Shown here one piece after another: positions 1 through 9,111 of a DNA stretch of 64,000 nt. Where the stretch lies: contig JABGUH010000037.1 in the NCBI GenBank assembly GCA_018646675.1, positions 1 to 64,000 of the forward strand, written 5' to 3'. The stretch is from Bdellovibrionales bacterium (GTDB lineage: Bacteria > Bdellovibrionota > Bacteriovoracia > Bacteriovoracales > Bacteriovoracaceae). The notes under the pieces were generated by a model, which did not search any database, had not been told where the DNA came from, and saw only the letters and a list, made by a program, of their open reading frames with translations. A program made the translations under genes and the position numbers. How positions within the stretch are numbered: position 1 is the stretch's first letter; each line of letters starts with the position of its first letter.

Positions 1-1
1 A

Positions 2-106
2 AAATGGAAGCGCCTACGTGGCTTCAATTACCTGGCAAAAGTGATAACTGGAGTTAAATTTAAAGATGGAAATGAGGTGATCAAGGATAACCAGAATGCT
101 GCTTAA
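2..106 (+). CDS. C-terminal tail of a gene entering from the left, possibly a transposase
   Basis: The second forward frame is open from the window edge to a TAA at 104-106. It encodes 34 residues rich in basic and aromatic residues, beginning KWKRLRGFNYLAKVITGVKF. The phrase RLRGFNYLAKVITGVKFKDG resembles the extreme C-termini of some DDE transposases, but this is memory of a pattern and not a search result. No start lies in the window. It faces the suf operon convergently. The gap to nfu (107-219) shows nothing further. Confidence 0.35.
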   Translation, partial: KWKRLRGFNYLAKVITGVKFKDGNEVIKDNQNAA

Positions 107-219
107 TTTAGCTAGGCAAACACCAGATTTGACAATAACTCTTAATCTAAGTCATAAATTTGATCTAAGGTGGTTAATATATTTTAGTCGGCCAGTTGGC
201 AAAGATAAAGCATACAAAA

Positions 220-810
220 TTAATTTTCATCTGGTGCGATAAAGACCTCAATCTCTGGGTCGTACTCTGCTCTTAAGACGGAGATAATGGCCTGTAGGGT
301 ACCGGTAGTGGCACTGGGACAGTTTCCACAGGCCCCCTGATACTCTAGTAGCAAGATATGGTCGATATAGCTTAGACATTTCAAGTCGCCACCGTCTGCT
401 TGTAGTGCTGGCCGGATGTGAACATCTAAGATCTCTTCAATCTCTTGTAGCTCTTTGGAGAGAGAGTTACGTCGTTCTAATTCAGGATTAGGGTCTTGAT
501 ATCCTGCGTAGTGAGCTCGGATATTCTCCTGTAAGCAGAGAGTGACATACTCTTCCAACTCCTCCCAGCTAGAGTAGAAACTTTTAGTAATAGTAATACT
601 ATTTCTAAAAATATGGATTTGGTTGACACCGTTGATACTAAACAGCTTTAGCGCTAAACGGTTATGGGCCGCATCTTTAGGAGAGCTATAGTTTGAGGAC
701 CCAATCTCTTTAACTGTCCAGTTTAAAACAAATTTAAGTGCCTGGGGATTAGGAGTGGGGATAATATCCACAACGACTGGTTTCTGTCTGTACGGTTGGT
801 CGTTCACCAT
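220..810 (-). CDS. nfu: Nfu/NifU-type Fe-S scaffold or carrier protein
   Basis: This 196-residue protein has two parts. Residues about 10-95 look like an Nfu N-terminal domain (TPNPQALKF, IFRNSITITK). Residues about 115-190 are a NifU C-terminal domain with the CxxC cluster ligands in GACGNCPSATTGTL. The family assembles or carries [4Fe-4S] clusters and hands them to target enzymes. The ATG start is backed by AAGGGAG a few bases upstream. It is the last gene of the suf operon, 9 bp after the sufS stop, which fits delivery of clusters made by SufBCD. The linker is rich in Glu. No defect is seen. Confidence 0.9.
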   Translation of the reverse strand: MVNDQPYRQKPVVVDIIPTPNPQALKFVLNWTVKEIGSSNYSSPKDAAHNRLALKLFSINGVNQIHIFRNSITITKSFYSSWEELEEYVTLCLQENIRAHYAGYQDPNPELERRNSLSKELQEIEEILDVHIRPALQADGGDLKCLSYIDHILLLEYQGACGNCPSATTGTLQAIISVLRAEYDPEIEVFIAPDEN

Positions 811-819
811 TAACTCCCT

Positions 820-2034
820 TTAAAGCAGCTCAAGTGACTTATGTAACTTATCAATTAAAATATCGACTTCAGCGGTTGTATTGTAAAAGCTAAAAGATGC
901 TCTGACAGTGCCAGGAATATCGAAAAATTGCATCAGGGGGGAAGCACAGTGGTGGCCAGTACGTAAAGCAACACCTTGTTGATCCATCAAAGTGCCAATA
1001 TCTTGAGGGTGGGCCCCCGCGATATTAAATGAGATCACAGCGCTTTTATGGGCCGCAGTACCTACAATCTTTAATCCCTTAATCTCTTCCATTTTACTAG
1101 TTGCATACTCGAGTAAGGTATTCTCATATTGAGCAATATTATCTATTCCAAGTTGGGTGACGTAATCCAGCGCAGGCTTTAGGGCAATGGCGCCAGCGAT
1201 ATGGGGTGTGCCAGCCTCAAATTTGTAAGGTAGATTATTAAAAGTCGTCTCCTCGAATGTAACGACATCGATCATCTCGCCACCACCTTGATAAGGGGGC
1301 ATGCTATCAAGCAGCTCCTCTTTACCATAGAGAATTCCGATTCCTGTTGGCCCATAGATTTTATGGCCAGAAAATGCCAAGAAATCGCAGTCGAGATCAA
1401 GAACATTAATTGGGGCGTGGGCAACTCCTTGAGCAGCATCTACTAATACTTTTACCCCCTTGGCGTGGGCCAGTTGGATGATCTCCTTGACTGGATTAAT
1501 TGTTCCCAAGACGTTGGAGGTATGAGTAATGGCAATGATTTTTGTTTTAGCGGTAATCATGGAGTCAACTTGCTCCATGATCAATTCACCTTTTTGATTG
1601 ATAGGTAAAACCTTAATTATTGCTCCGGTCTGCTTGGCCACCAATTGCCAGGGAACAATATTTGAGTGGTGCTCCATATAGGTCAATAGGATTTCGTCCG
1701 CTGGTTTTAAAAAGTTTGCTCCAAAGGCAGATGCGGCCAAATTTATTGATTCGGTTGTTCCGGAGGTGAAAATTACTTCATGGCAGTGTTTGGCACCAAT
1801 GAATTTTTGCGCAGCAATCCGCGCTTCTTCGTACTGCTTTGTCCCCCGCTCACTTAAGGTGTGGTTACCTCGGTGGATATTGGCGGTATCTTTTGAGTAG
1901 TGGTGGTTTAAAGCGTCGATTACCGGACGTGGCTTCAGGGTAGATGCTGCATTATCGAGGTAGATCAGAGGGTAGTTTCCGATACTTTGATCTAGTGCTG
2001 GAAAGTCTGCTCTAATTTTTTTAAAATCCAACAT
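820..2034 (-). CDS. sufS: Cysteine desulfurase SufS
   Basis: This 404-residue, PLP-dependent group II cysteine desulfurase takes sulfur from L-cysteine as an enzyme persulfide for Fe-S cluster assembly. Diagnostic features are the PLP lysine in FSGHKIYGPTGIG, the cofactor-contact regions THTSNVLGT and VDAAQGVAH, and the catalytic Cys in RTGHHCASPLMQ near residue 364. Length matches SufS/CsdB. The start is ATG. The gene follows sufD by 7 bp and precedes nfu by 9 bp, so it is translated from the suf transcript. No SufE or SufU sulfur-transfer partner is encoded in the window. Confidence 0.95.
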   Translation of the reverse strand: MLDFKKIRADFPALDQSIGNYPLIYLDNAASTLKPRPVIDALNHHYSKDTANIHRGNHTLSERGTKQYEEARIAAQKFIGAKHCHEVIFTSGTTESINLAASAFGANFLKPADEILLTYMEHHSNIVPWQLVAKQTGAIIKVLPINQKGELIMEQVDSMITAKTKIIAITHTSNVLGTINPVKEIIQLAHAKGVKVLVDAAQGVAHAPINVLDLDCDFLAFSGHKIYGPTGIGILYGKEELLDSMPPYQGGGEMIDVVTFEETTFNNLPYKFEAGTPHIAGAIALKPALDYVTQLGIDNIAQYENTLLEYATSKMEEIKGLKIVGTAAHKSAVISFNIAGAHPQDIGTLMDQQGVALRTGHHCASPLMQFFDIPGTVRASFSFYNTTAEVDILIDKLHKSLELL

Positions 2035-2041
2035 CGCTAAA

Positions 2042-3220
2042 TTACTCCTGATCTGTATATACAGATAAAAGGTTTAAAAGATCTTGCTTTAACTCTTGCG
2101 ACTCAAGTTTTGCCAGTACTTCAAGTAGAAACGCCTGGCGCAACATAGCAGTGGCACGTTCGGGATTAATTCCCCTACCTTGACAGTAAAATAGTGAATC
2201 ACTACTTAGTTGCCCCACTGTTGCGCCATGCCCACACTTAACGTCATCATTCAATACATCGAGTGTTGGTCGACTGTCCGCGCGAGCCTTTTCACTCAAC
2301 AACATATTGTGGTTATATTGGGATGATTCAGAATGGTGTGCTCCTGGAGCAATCTCGATTTTGCCACTAAATATTCCATGGGCCTGATCTTTCATCACTC
2401 CCTTATAGAGCTGTTGGCCAGAGGTGTGTGGCTTGAGATGTTTAATTATAGTTTGAAAATCATGATGCTGGTTTTGACTGAGGCTATAAAGGGCGAAGGA
2501 GCCTAGCTGCGCTCCTTCATCTTGAAGTTCAGCATCTAGCCGCATTACTGCCATTGAACTTCCAAGGGAGGCAAAATGAGTATTTAAGCTGGCATCCTGT
2601 CTCAGCCTAGCGATAACTGTCACCACCCCATGGAAATTTTCGTCAGCAACTTGTGATAGTAGATGCTCAACGTTAGCATTTTTTTCAAGCAGAAATTTAG
2701 TAACACTATTTACATGGCCACCAACACCTTGCTCATCTGCCAATGAATACAGTAGTTCATGTATAGTAAGTTTCGAGTTTGCTCCGACCTCCACCGTAAC
2801 GCGTGGTTGCAGTAGGGTCTGGGGGAGTGAAGACAATTGATGAATTAAGTACAGTGGTGAAGTGATACTCTGGTTGGACTTTATTGTTAGCAGCACTTCA
2901 CTGTTCGCAGTGTTACTATTCAACTGTTCAAAATAGTCTTTGCTATTCGAACTACCTGTTCTCTCCTTTATTGAAACCTCTACTCCGGCCGGCAGAGTAG
3001 TATGTTCCATTGCTAGTTGACCATCAAGTAGAACTACTTTATAGCTTTTTGGGTCTAGTTCAAGAGGGCAGCCACTCCAGCATCTCTCTTGTTCTAAAAG
3101 TGCTGGCCCGGGGAGAACATCACGGGGAATCAGGGTCGATAGTTTTGTGTATTTCCACTGCTCGCCACTTAAAGGCGGTAGTTGCAGGTGATCAAATTGG
3201 GGCAGACAGATATTCTTCAC
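2042..3220 (-). CDS. sufD: Fe-S cluster assembly protein SufD
   Basis: This 392-residue SufD-type subunit of the SufBCD scaffold has the beta-helix core and the C-terminal signature of the family: a KCGHGATVG-like segment and a YCQGRGI segment followed by AFLLEVL. SufD partners SufB and the ATPase SufC; it is thought to help iron acquisition and complex stability. The start appears to be GTG, 4 bp after the sufC stop, which implies translational coupling. The N-terminal 100 residues are poorly conserved, as is usual for SufD. Confidence 0.9.
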   Translation of the reverse strand: MKNICLPQFDHLQLPPLSGEQWKYTKLSTLIPRDVLPGPALLEQERCWSGCPLELDPKSYKVVLLDGQLAMEHTTLPAGVEVSIKERTGSSNSKDYFEQLNSNTANSEVLLTIKSNQSITSPLYLIHQLSSLPQTLLQPRVTVEVGANSKLTIHELLYSLADEQGVGGHVNSVTKFLLEKNANVEHLLSQVADENFHGVVTVIARLRQDASLNTHFASLGSSMAVMRLDAELQDEGAQLGSFALYSLSQNQHHDFQTIIKHLKPHTSGQQLYKGVMKDQAHGIFSGKIEIAPGAHHSESSQYNHNMLLSEKARADSRPTLDVLNDDVKCGHGATVGQLSSDSLFYCQGRGINPERATAMLRQAFLLEVLAKLESQELKQDLLNLLSVYTDQE

Positions 3221-3224
3221 GTTA

Positions 3225-3980
3225 CTATTCCTTGGTTAGCCAGTCATAGCCACGCTCTTCTAGGGCCAAAGCAAGCTCCTTGTCACCGGATTTGATAATC
3301 TGTCCTTGGTAAAGGACATGAATAAAATCAGGAACGATGTAGTCCAGTAGACGCTGATAGTGAGTAATTAAAACAATACCATTGTATTTACTGCGCAGAC
3401 GATTAACGCCACCTGCAACAACCTTCAACGCATCAATATCAAGGCCGGAGTCAGTCTCATCAAGGAGTGCCAAACGAGGATTAAGGACACTCATTTGTAG
3501 AATCTCATTTTTTTTCTTCTCTCCACCAGAGAAACCTTGATTTACCTCACGATCTAAAAATGCTCCATCCATCTCTAACATCTCAAGATGAGGGGCCAGA
3601 AAGGTACGAAACTCTGCCTCTTTCATGGTGGGGGCCCCTTGATGTTGGCAAATAGAGTTAAATGACTCTAATAAAAAGTTAAGATTAGTTATTCCGGGGA
3701 TCTCGATTGGGTATTGAAAACTTAAAAAAATCCCCTCACGTGCTCGTACGTGCGCCTCCATATCACTAATATTGGTCCTCTCCCCATTTAGGGTGTAGTT
3801 TATCTCTCCCTTAGTAATCTGGTAGGAGGGGTGGCCAGCGATTGTTTTTCCGAGAGTGCTTTTACCACTGCCGTTAGGCCCCATGATCGCATGAACCTCA
3901 CCTGGCTTGATGTTGAAATTGATGCCTTGTAGAATCTCATTTTGCTGCGTGGATACGTGTAAATTTTTAATCTCTAACAT
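3225..3980 (-). CDS. sufC: Fe-S assembly ATPase SufC
   Basis: This 251-residue ABC-type ATPase drives conformational change of SufBCD. Motifs in order are Walker A GPNGSGKSTLGKTIAG, Q-loop LSFQYPIEIPG, the SufC-type signature GFSGGEKKKNEILQM, Walker B LALLDETDSGLDIDAL, and the switch His in LITHYQRLLDYI. The DETDSGLD sequence is typical of SufC rather than of transporter ATPases. The ATG start lies 24 bp after the sufB stop. It sits between sufB and sufD in the usual order. Confidence 0.95.
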   Translation of the reverse strand: MLEIKNLHVSTQQNEILQGINFNIKPGEVHAIMGPNGSGKSTLGKTIAGHPSYQITKGEINYTLNGERTNISDMEAHVRAREGIFLSFQYPIEIPGITNLNFLLESFNSICQHQGAPTMKEAEFRTFLAPHLEMLEMDGAFLDREVNQGFSGGEKKKNEILQMSVLNPRLALLDETDSGLDIDALKVVAGGVNRLRSKYNGIVLITHYQRLLDYIVPDFIHVLYQGQIIKSGDKELALALEERGYDWLTKE

Positions 3981-4004
3981 TTTCTCTCTATCCTTATTCT
4001 TAAA

Positions 4005-5432
4005 TTACCCAATACTATTTTCTAATTTCATCTCAAGAAGTTTGACCGCTTCGACTGAGAACTCAAGTGGAAGTTTTTTAAATACTTCGCTACAGAAACC
4101 ATTAACGATCATGCCAATTGCCTGCTCCATATCCAGCCCTCTGGACTGTAAATAGAAGAGTTGGTCAGCACTTATTTTGGAGGTAGATGCCTCATGCTCT
4201 ACCGTCGCACTGCTATTTTTTACATTAATATAGGGGAAGGTTCCGGCCCGTGAGCGATCTCCTACCAACATAGAGTCGCACTGGGAGTAGTTACGCGCAT
4301 TCTGGGCACTCGGCTTAATCTCAACTAGACCGCGATAAGAGTTGTTGGACTCTTCAGCCGAGATCCCTTTGGAGATAATAGTGCTGCGACTATTCTTCCC
4401 GATATGAACCATCTTCGTTCCCGTATCTGCTTGCATCTGATTGTTGGTTAATGCAACTGAGTAGAAGGCACCATAAGAGTTGTCGCCAATTAGGTTACAC
4501 CCTGGGTACTTCCAGGTGATGGCAGAGCCCGCCTCAACTTGTGTCCAGGATATCTTAGAGGAGTCACCGAGGCAGTTGCCACGTTTAGTGACAAAATTAT
4601 AGATACCGCCACGCCCTTTACTATCTCCAGCTTACCAATTTTGTACGGTCGAGTAGCGAATTTCTGCTCGATCTAATGCTACTAACTCCACAATCGCAGC
4701 GTGCAGTTGGTTCTCATCCCTTTGAGGAGCGGTACACCCCTCAAGATAGTTACAGAAACTGTCATCGTCAGCGATGACTAGAGTACGCTCAAATTGGCCG
4801 CTCTCCATGGCATTGATTCTAAAGTAGGTAGACAGATCAATTGGGCACTTTAGCCCTTTGGGGATATAGACAAAGGAGCCGTCACTAAATACTGCTGAAT
4901 TTAAGGCCGCATAAAAGTTATCACTATAGGGGACTACTTTACCTAGATAGCGTTTGACCAGTGCCGGATGTCTCTTAACCGCTTCAGAGATGGAGCAGAA
5001 AATAACTCCTAACTCCTCTAACTCTTTTTGGTGGGTGGTGCCGACAGAGACACTATCAAATACTGCATCGACTGCAACGCCTGAGATTCGTTTCTGCTCA
5101 TTTAACGGGATTCCTAGCTTTTCAAAAGTGGCGATTAGTTCAGGGTCGACCTCATCCAAACTATCTTTTACCTTCTTCTGTTTGGGAGCAGAGTAGTAGT
5201 AGAGATTTTGAAAATCGATAGCGGGAATATTGAGATTGGCCCAATCTGGTGGCGCTAGAGTCAACCAGTGACGAAAAGCTTTTAGACGGTAATCTAAGAG
5301 CCAGTCAGGCTCCTCTTTTTTTTCAGAAAGCAGGCGAACAATATTTTCATTTAACCCTTTGGGGAAATCCTCGGTAGCGATATCAGTGTAGAAACCATAC
5401 TTGTAATCTTCTTGTTGATTCTTACTATTCAA
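4005..5432 (-). pseudogene. sufB: SufB scaffold gene interrupted by one in-frame TAA
   Basis: The whole stretch reads as one SufB frame of 475 codons, a normal length, except for a TAA at 4634-4632. The first part (5432-4635) ends STVQNW; after the stop the same frame resumes [18 protein letters not shown] and runs to the normal C-terminus [20 protein letters not shown]. SufB proteins usually have Tyr or Phe after QNW, so a TAT/TAC-to-TAA change explains it. I translated 4634 down to 4494 codon by codon and found no frameshift. The start is TTG with AGGAG upstream. As written, the 266-residue product would lack the second half of the beta-helix and the SufD interface. Sequencing error, a nonsense allele or readthrough remain possible; the rest of the gene shows no decay. 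Confidence 0.9.
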
Positions 5433-5445
5433 CTAAAACTCCTGA

Positions 5446-5853
5446 CTATTGATCACTCAATAGTTCTTTTAGGGTTAGGTTATCTAGATATTGGTTGACC
5501 CTGCCTTGCACTCTCTCTAATGGACTAATAATGTTGCAGTTGCCTTGAAGTGCACACTTACCACTGGATGTTAGACAGCTATTACCTTTGCCATCACCCT
5601 CAAGCATTAGATGTAGAGTTAAAAAACTGGTCTGTCCTAGGTCACCATTAAGAGTGTAGCCACCCTTTACCCCTTGGACAGACTTGAGGAGTTGACCTGA
5701 ATTCATCACCTGCATTACTTTGGCGATAGTGTCAAAAGGGATCTTAAAATACTGGCATAGCTCTCTCGCCGAGGTTCGCTCATCATTTGGCCGATCACTC
5801 ATATATTTGAGGGCCATCAATGCATACTCTACTTTCCGACTAATCTTTAACAC
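5446..5853 (-). CDS. Rrf2-family Fe-S-responsive transcriptional regulator
   Basis: This 135-residue Rrf2 protein has a winged-helix N-terminus (ISRKVEYALMALKYM, SARELCQYFKIP, VQGVKGGYTLNGDLG) and three cysteines near residues 93-107 (NSCLTSSGKCALQGNC) that resemble the cluster ligands of IscR/SufR-type members. The family senses Fe-S status or redox stress. It is the first gene of the operon, 13 bp before sufB, so it very probably regulates its own operon. The start appears to be GTG with GAGGG upstream. I cannot say whether it is closer to IscR or SufR. Confidence 0.88.
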   Translation of the reverse strand: MLKISRKVEYALMALKYMSDRPNDERTSARELCQYFKIPFDTIAKVMQVMNSGQLLKSVQGVKGGYTLNGDLGQTSFLTLHLMLEGDGKGNSCLTSSGKCALQGNCNIISPLERVQGRVNQYLDNLTLKELLSDQ

Positions 5854-6099
5854 CCTAGGGTTCCCTCATGATATTAATTGGTTGTACCTGTTAAACTAGC
5901 TATAACTAAAAAGGGGGCAAAAATAAACCTATTTCTTCAAAAACAGGTAAAAAAATGACTTATTTAATAAATAGAGGGCAAAAATACCTAACTTTTTCGG
6001 TCGGGTATCCGATACGAAGTTAGATGCCAAGATCTTTTGGTTAAACCAATGGGAGAGGGCAGCTAAAACAGCAATTTCACCATAAAGGGGGTAGACAAG
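5854..6099. promoter_or_regulatory. Divergent regulatory region between the suf operon and the 6100 gene
   Basis: This 246-bp region separates two divergent genes. It contains GGGCAAAAATA twice in the same orientation (5915-5925 and 5976-5986), each followed by a similar CCTA-containing stretch, and inverted ACCTGTT/AACAGGT copies (about 5886 and 5942). These are candidate binding sites for the Rrf2 regulator, by position only. A GTATC-n-GATAC inverted repeat lies near 6006. A GGGGG-type ribosome site precedes the ATG at 6100. No confident -35/-10 pair was found. Confidence 0.4.
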
Positions 6100-6735
6100 A
6101 TGAAAAGGGGTATTTTGATTATTGTAGTCATGGGCATGGCCATTATCTCGACGGCACTTCTTGCTAAACGGAGTTTTGATGACGGTCTATATCTTGCCTA
6201 CAATGTTAAGGCAGAAGGTTCGCTACCGGTGGATCAAAGTGCTGCGACTGCAGCGCAGCCTTCGGTGGCCAAGTATCAGCACCAACCGTTTGATTATGGA
6301 GTTGATGTCACACATGTCGATTACGAGACAAAGAAAATGTTGATCGATACTAAGCTTAAGGGAGAGAGAATAAGACAGCAGGCTCAATGGGAGGCCAAAA
6401 AGGCAAGAGTGCTAGCTGACTTAGAGATTGAGAAGAGTCGGATGGAAGTTCATCTCTTTAAGCGTAGAGTGTTATTAATGGCAGAGTTGGAACAACAGCA
6501 GTATCAGAAAAGTGTGGCCAAGATCCGGCCAGCTTTTGTTCCCAAGAGCGCTTTGGTGCAAAAGCGCGAGATAGCGTCTGAGGACAGTGCGGATACTGGA
6601 GTGCAGTATCAGTACCCTAGGAATTATCAAGCGAAGCAAGGGCAAAATGGTTACCAATGGAAAGCGACGAATCAGCTAAATAAGAAGAAAGAAGATACTC
6701 CCTATGGTTTTGATTTTCATCCTGGCGGTTATTAG
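6100..6735 (+). CDS. Exported coiled-coil protein of unknown function
   Basis: This 211-residue protein starts with a hydrophobic segment (residues 5-21, ILIIVVMGMAIISTALL) that acts as a signal peptide or an uncleaved anchor. Residues about 75-135 are highly charged and helical (KKMLIDTKLKGERIRQQAQWE and the following stretch), likely coiled coil. The C-terminus is Gln/Tyr/Asn-rich and ends HPGGY. The AAAGGGGG ribosome site supports the ATG. It stands alone, divergent from the suf operon, with a good terminator downstream. I do not recognise a family. Confidence 0.7.
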   Translation: MKRGILIIVVMGMAIISTALLAKRSFDDGLYLAYNVKAEGSLPVDQSAATAAQPSVAKYQHQPFDYGVDVTHVDYETKKMLIDTKLKGERIRQQAQWEAKKARVLADLEIEKSRMEVHLFKRRVLLMAELEQQQYQKSVAKIRPAFVPKSALVQKREIASEDSADTGVQYQYPRNYQAKQGQNGYQWKATNQLNKKKEDTPYGFDFHPGGY

Positions 6736-6792
6736 CCAGTAAATAGGGTAGTCGTATGAAATAGTTATACGAATACCAGTGCCATCATCAAT

Positions 6793-6840
6793 AAACAGGG
6801 CGAAAGTTGGTCATCTGCAAGGACTGCTTTCGCTCTGTTT
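6793..6840 (+). terminator. Rho-independent terminator between convergent genes
   Basis: A 14-base arm (6793-6806, aaacagggcgaaag) pairs with 6827-6840 (ctttcgctctgttt) with a single G-T mismatch, around a 20-base loop, and is followed by TATTTT. It ends the 6100 gene. Because the stem begins with AAAC, its complement carries a short T run too, so it may also serve the minus-strand aminotransferase gene whose stop is at 6866. Confidence 0.75.
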
Positions 6841-6865
6841 TATTTTGATAGTATCTTTGGGAATA

Positions 6866-8104
6866 CTACCTCTCCAACTCTGCTAATGACTCTTTTATCG
6901 CATCTGCTGCTTGGGCCAGATCTTGATCTGTATGTCGATAGGCGATATAGCCATGATGAAAAGGCTGTAGGAAGACTTTGCGCCGAATCACCCCGGTGTA
7001 GAATTTTGTACGATGCTCTTTGTATTTGCGCTCTTTATCCTTGTGAAAGCTGATAAATGGCATCCAGGGAGCACCTGAAAGCGAGCAGTCGATTCCACTC
7101 TGGTCGATAATCTTGGTAAGCTGTTGACCTAACTGTTCCCCCTTTTTGCGAATCACTCCCAAGACGTCATCACGTTCCATAATTTCAATGGTCTTAAGCG
7201 CTGCAACCAGCGCATCACTATTGGGAAAAAAAGTTGAGCTCAGAAAAACTTTACTCTTAAGTACATCCATTATCTCCGCTTTACCGGTAACGGCCCCGAC
7301 GGGATAGCCATTGCCCATTGCCTTACCAAAGACCGCCAAATCCGGGGTTACACCAAATTCGCTCTGACCACCCCCGATGTTCAGCCGAAATCCGGTGCGA
7401 ATCTCATCGAAGATTAAAACGGTCTCGTGTTGATTGCACAGCTTGCGTACTTCCTCAAGAAAACCTGGTTTAGGCATCTCAACGGGCGCGGCCAGTGGAT
7501 GGCCCAGGGGGGTCATAATGATGCCGGCCACATCTCCTTGGAATTTTTCTAATAGCTGCTTGATCCCTTCTAGATCATTATAGCGAAATTCATGAACATC
7601 CTCGTACAGCTTTTCTGGAATCCCGCCTTTTACTTCGACACACCAGTCGTGCCATCCGTGGTAGCCACAGCGTAGGATATGCTTCTTCTCGGTAAATCCT
7701 CGGGCGACTCTAACCGCACAAGTGGTGGCATCAGATCCAGTTTTAACAAAGACCACCTTTTCACAACAAGGGATAAGCTCTACCATTTTACGGGCCAGGC
7801 GATTCTGTACCTCTTGGGTTAAAGACATGCAAAACCCTTTGGTACTAATCTGCTGATAGGCTGCCTGATCGATCTCATCCTCTTGGTGGCCAATAATAAT
7901 TGGGCCATAGGCGCAGAGCATATCGACATATTCATTACCATCTACATCGACTACTCGTCCCCCTTTGGCATGGTCAAAGAAGATCGGGTACTCTCCCTCA
8001 ACAAAATTATAAGGGCGTCTAATCCCTAATATCGCTCCGGGAATTACCTGTTGAGCCTGTTCATATAGTTCAAAAGAGCGGGTAAGATTTAATTTATTGG
8101 CCAT
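6866..8104 (-). CDS. Class III PLP-dependent aminotransferase (GSA-aminomutase-like)
   Basis: This 412-residue protein has the class III aminotransferase fold and resembles glutamate-1-semialdehyde 2,1-aminomutase: GSDATTCAVRVAR, YHGWHDW, the PLP-contact Asp in LIFDEIRTGFR, and the PLP lysine in FGKAMGNGYPVGAVTG near residue 263. The C-terminal third differs from HemL, so substrate is uncertain: a sugar, an amino-semialdehyde or an omega-amino acid are all possible. The AAGGAG site supports the ATG. It lies on the same strand as kamE but is separated from it by a plus-strand gene, so a role in lysine breakdown is only a guess from position. Confidence 0.82.
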   Translation of the reverse strand: MANKLNLTRSFELYEQAQQVIPGAILGIRRPYNFVEGEYPIFFDHAKGGRVVDVDGNEYVDMLCAYGPIIIGHQEDEIDQAAYQQISTKGFCMSLTQEVQNRLARKMVELIPCCEKVVFVKTGSDATTCAVRVARGFTEKKHILRCGYHGWHDWCVEVKGGIPEKLYEDVHEFRYNDLEGIKQLLEKFQGDVAGIIMTPLGHPLAAPVEMPKPGFLEEVRKLCNQHETVLIFDEIRTGFRLNIGGGQSEFGVTPDLAVFGKAMGNGYPVGAVTGKAEIMDVLKSKVFLSSTFFPNSDALVAALKTIEIMERDDVLGVIRKKGEQLGQQLTKIIDQSGIDCSLSGAPWMPFISFHKDKERKYKEHRTKFYTGVIRRKVFLQPFHHGYIAYRHTDQDLAQAADAIKESLAELER

Positions 8105-8308
8105 TATTAATCTCTCCTTAAGTTTTGTCGCTCAATACTACCACTAATGCTATAATGCGACTATTGAATAGAGGGTTTCTGACACTACAGGTTATAAAAT
8201 TCTTCCCACAATACATATTTGCAGTGTTGACCAATAATCAGTTTGAACTACAATCTTCTTATATATGTTTAGATTAATTTTTTGTCTTGATTGGACAAGG
8301 GGGGAGTT

Positions 8309-9109
8309 GTGCAGAAATTGTCTATTAACTCATGGAAAAGTATTATAATTATCTGTCTATCAATGGTGGTGTATAATGTCACTTGGGGCAAGGCGCAGAT
8401 CACCTATATTGGGTCCTCTACAGTGGGAAAATTTATGCATGATGCAGTCAAAATATATGACAAAGTATCATTTAAAATAGATACCAACCCAGAGAGTGGA
8501 GGTGGAGAGACGGCCACCGCTTTTGGTAAGTGTGATTTAGGAGGCGTTGCCAGAGATGTTAAGCCTAAAATTTTGAATAAAGGAGTTAAGAAATTTCTAA
8601 TTGGTAGAGATGCTATTGGGGTCTGGGTCAATAAGAGTAACCCTGTGAGTGAACTCTCAATGGAGCAGCTAAGGAAGATCTTTTCTGGTTTGATTACCAA
8701 TTGGGCAGAGGTCGGAGGAAATAATCAGAAAATTACCGTCTATATCGTTAATCCTCAATCTGCTACTAGAAAGGTTTTCAGTAAAGCGATTATGGGAAAG
8801 GGGAATTATGCAGGTAATATCCAGACGACATCTCCAGATCCGAAGGTAATTGATCGAGTCGCTGCAAACAGTGCTGGAATTGGTCAATTAAGCTTTGCTC
8901 TTGGCAACTCTCATCCCCAAGCCAGCTCAGTCAAGAAAATTAATATTGACGGTAAACTAGCTTCAGTCAATAACCCCGAGTATCAAATTACCCGGCCTCT
9001 CTACCTAATTACCAAGGGAGCACCACAGGGTAAGGTTAAAGCCTTTATTGATTGGTCCATCTCAGAAGCAGGCCAGAAGATTGTTAAGAAAAACTTTGTT
9101 GGTCGTTAG
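8309..9109 (+). CDS. PstS-like phosphate-type periplasmic binding protein
   Basis: A signal segment (SIIIICLSMVVYNVTWGKA) is followed by a PBP-like domain with ITYIGSSTVGKFM, ESGGGETA and CDLGGVARDVKP. These match the N-terminal anion-binding loops of PstS-type proteins; LRKIFSGLITNWAEVGG is also typical. Frame is open from TTG 8291, but GGGGGAG at 8300-8306 favours GTG 8309 or TTG 8318. The protein is shorter than classical PstS, as in the Vibrio/Bdellovibrio PBP-like group. No pstCAB follows, so it may act as a sensor or scavenging protein. It converges on kamE with a 2-bp gap. Confidence 0.8.
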   Translation: MQKLSINSWKSIIIICLSMVVYNVTWGKAQITYIGSSTVGKFMHDAVKIYDKVSFKIDTNPESGGGETATAFGKCDLGGVARDVKPKILNKGVKKFLIGRDAIGVWVNKSNPVSELSMEQLRKIFSGLITNWAEVGGNNQKITVYIVNPQSATRKVFSKAIMGKGNYAGNIQTTSPDPKVIDRVAANSAGIGQLSFALGNSHPQASSVKKINIDGKLASVNNPEYQITRPLYLITKGAPQGKVKAFIDWSISEAGQKIVKKNFVGR

Positions 9110-9111
9110 AT

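Noticed and set aside
4632-4634. Recoding of the sufB stop to selenocysteine or pyrrolysine
   Set aside because: The codon is TAA, which is not used for either, and there is no supporting context.
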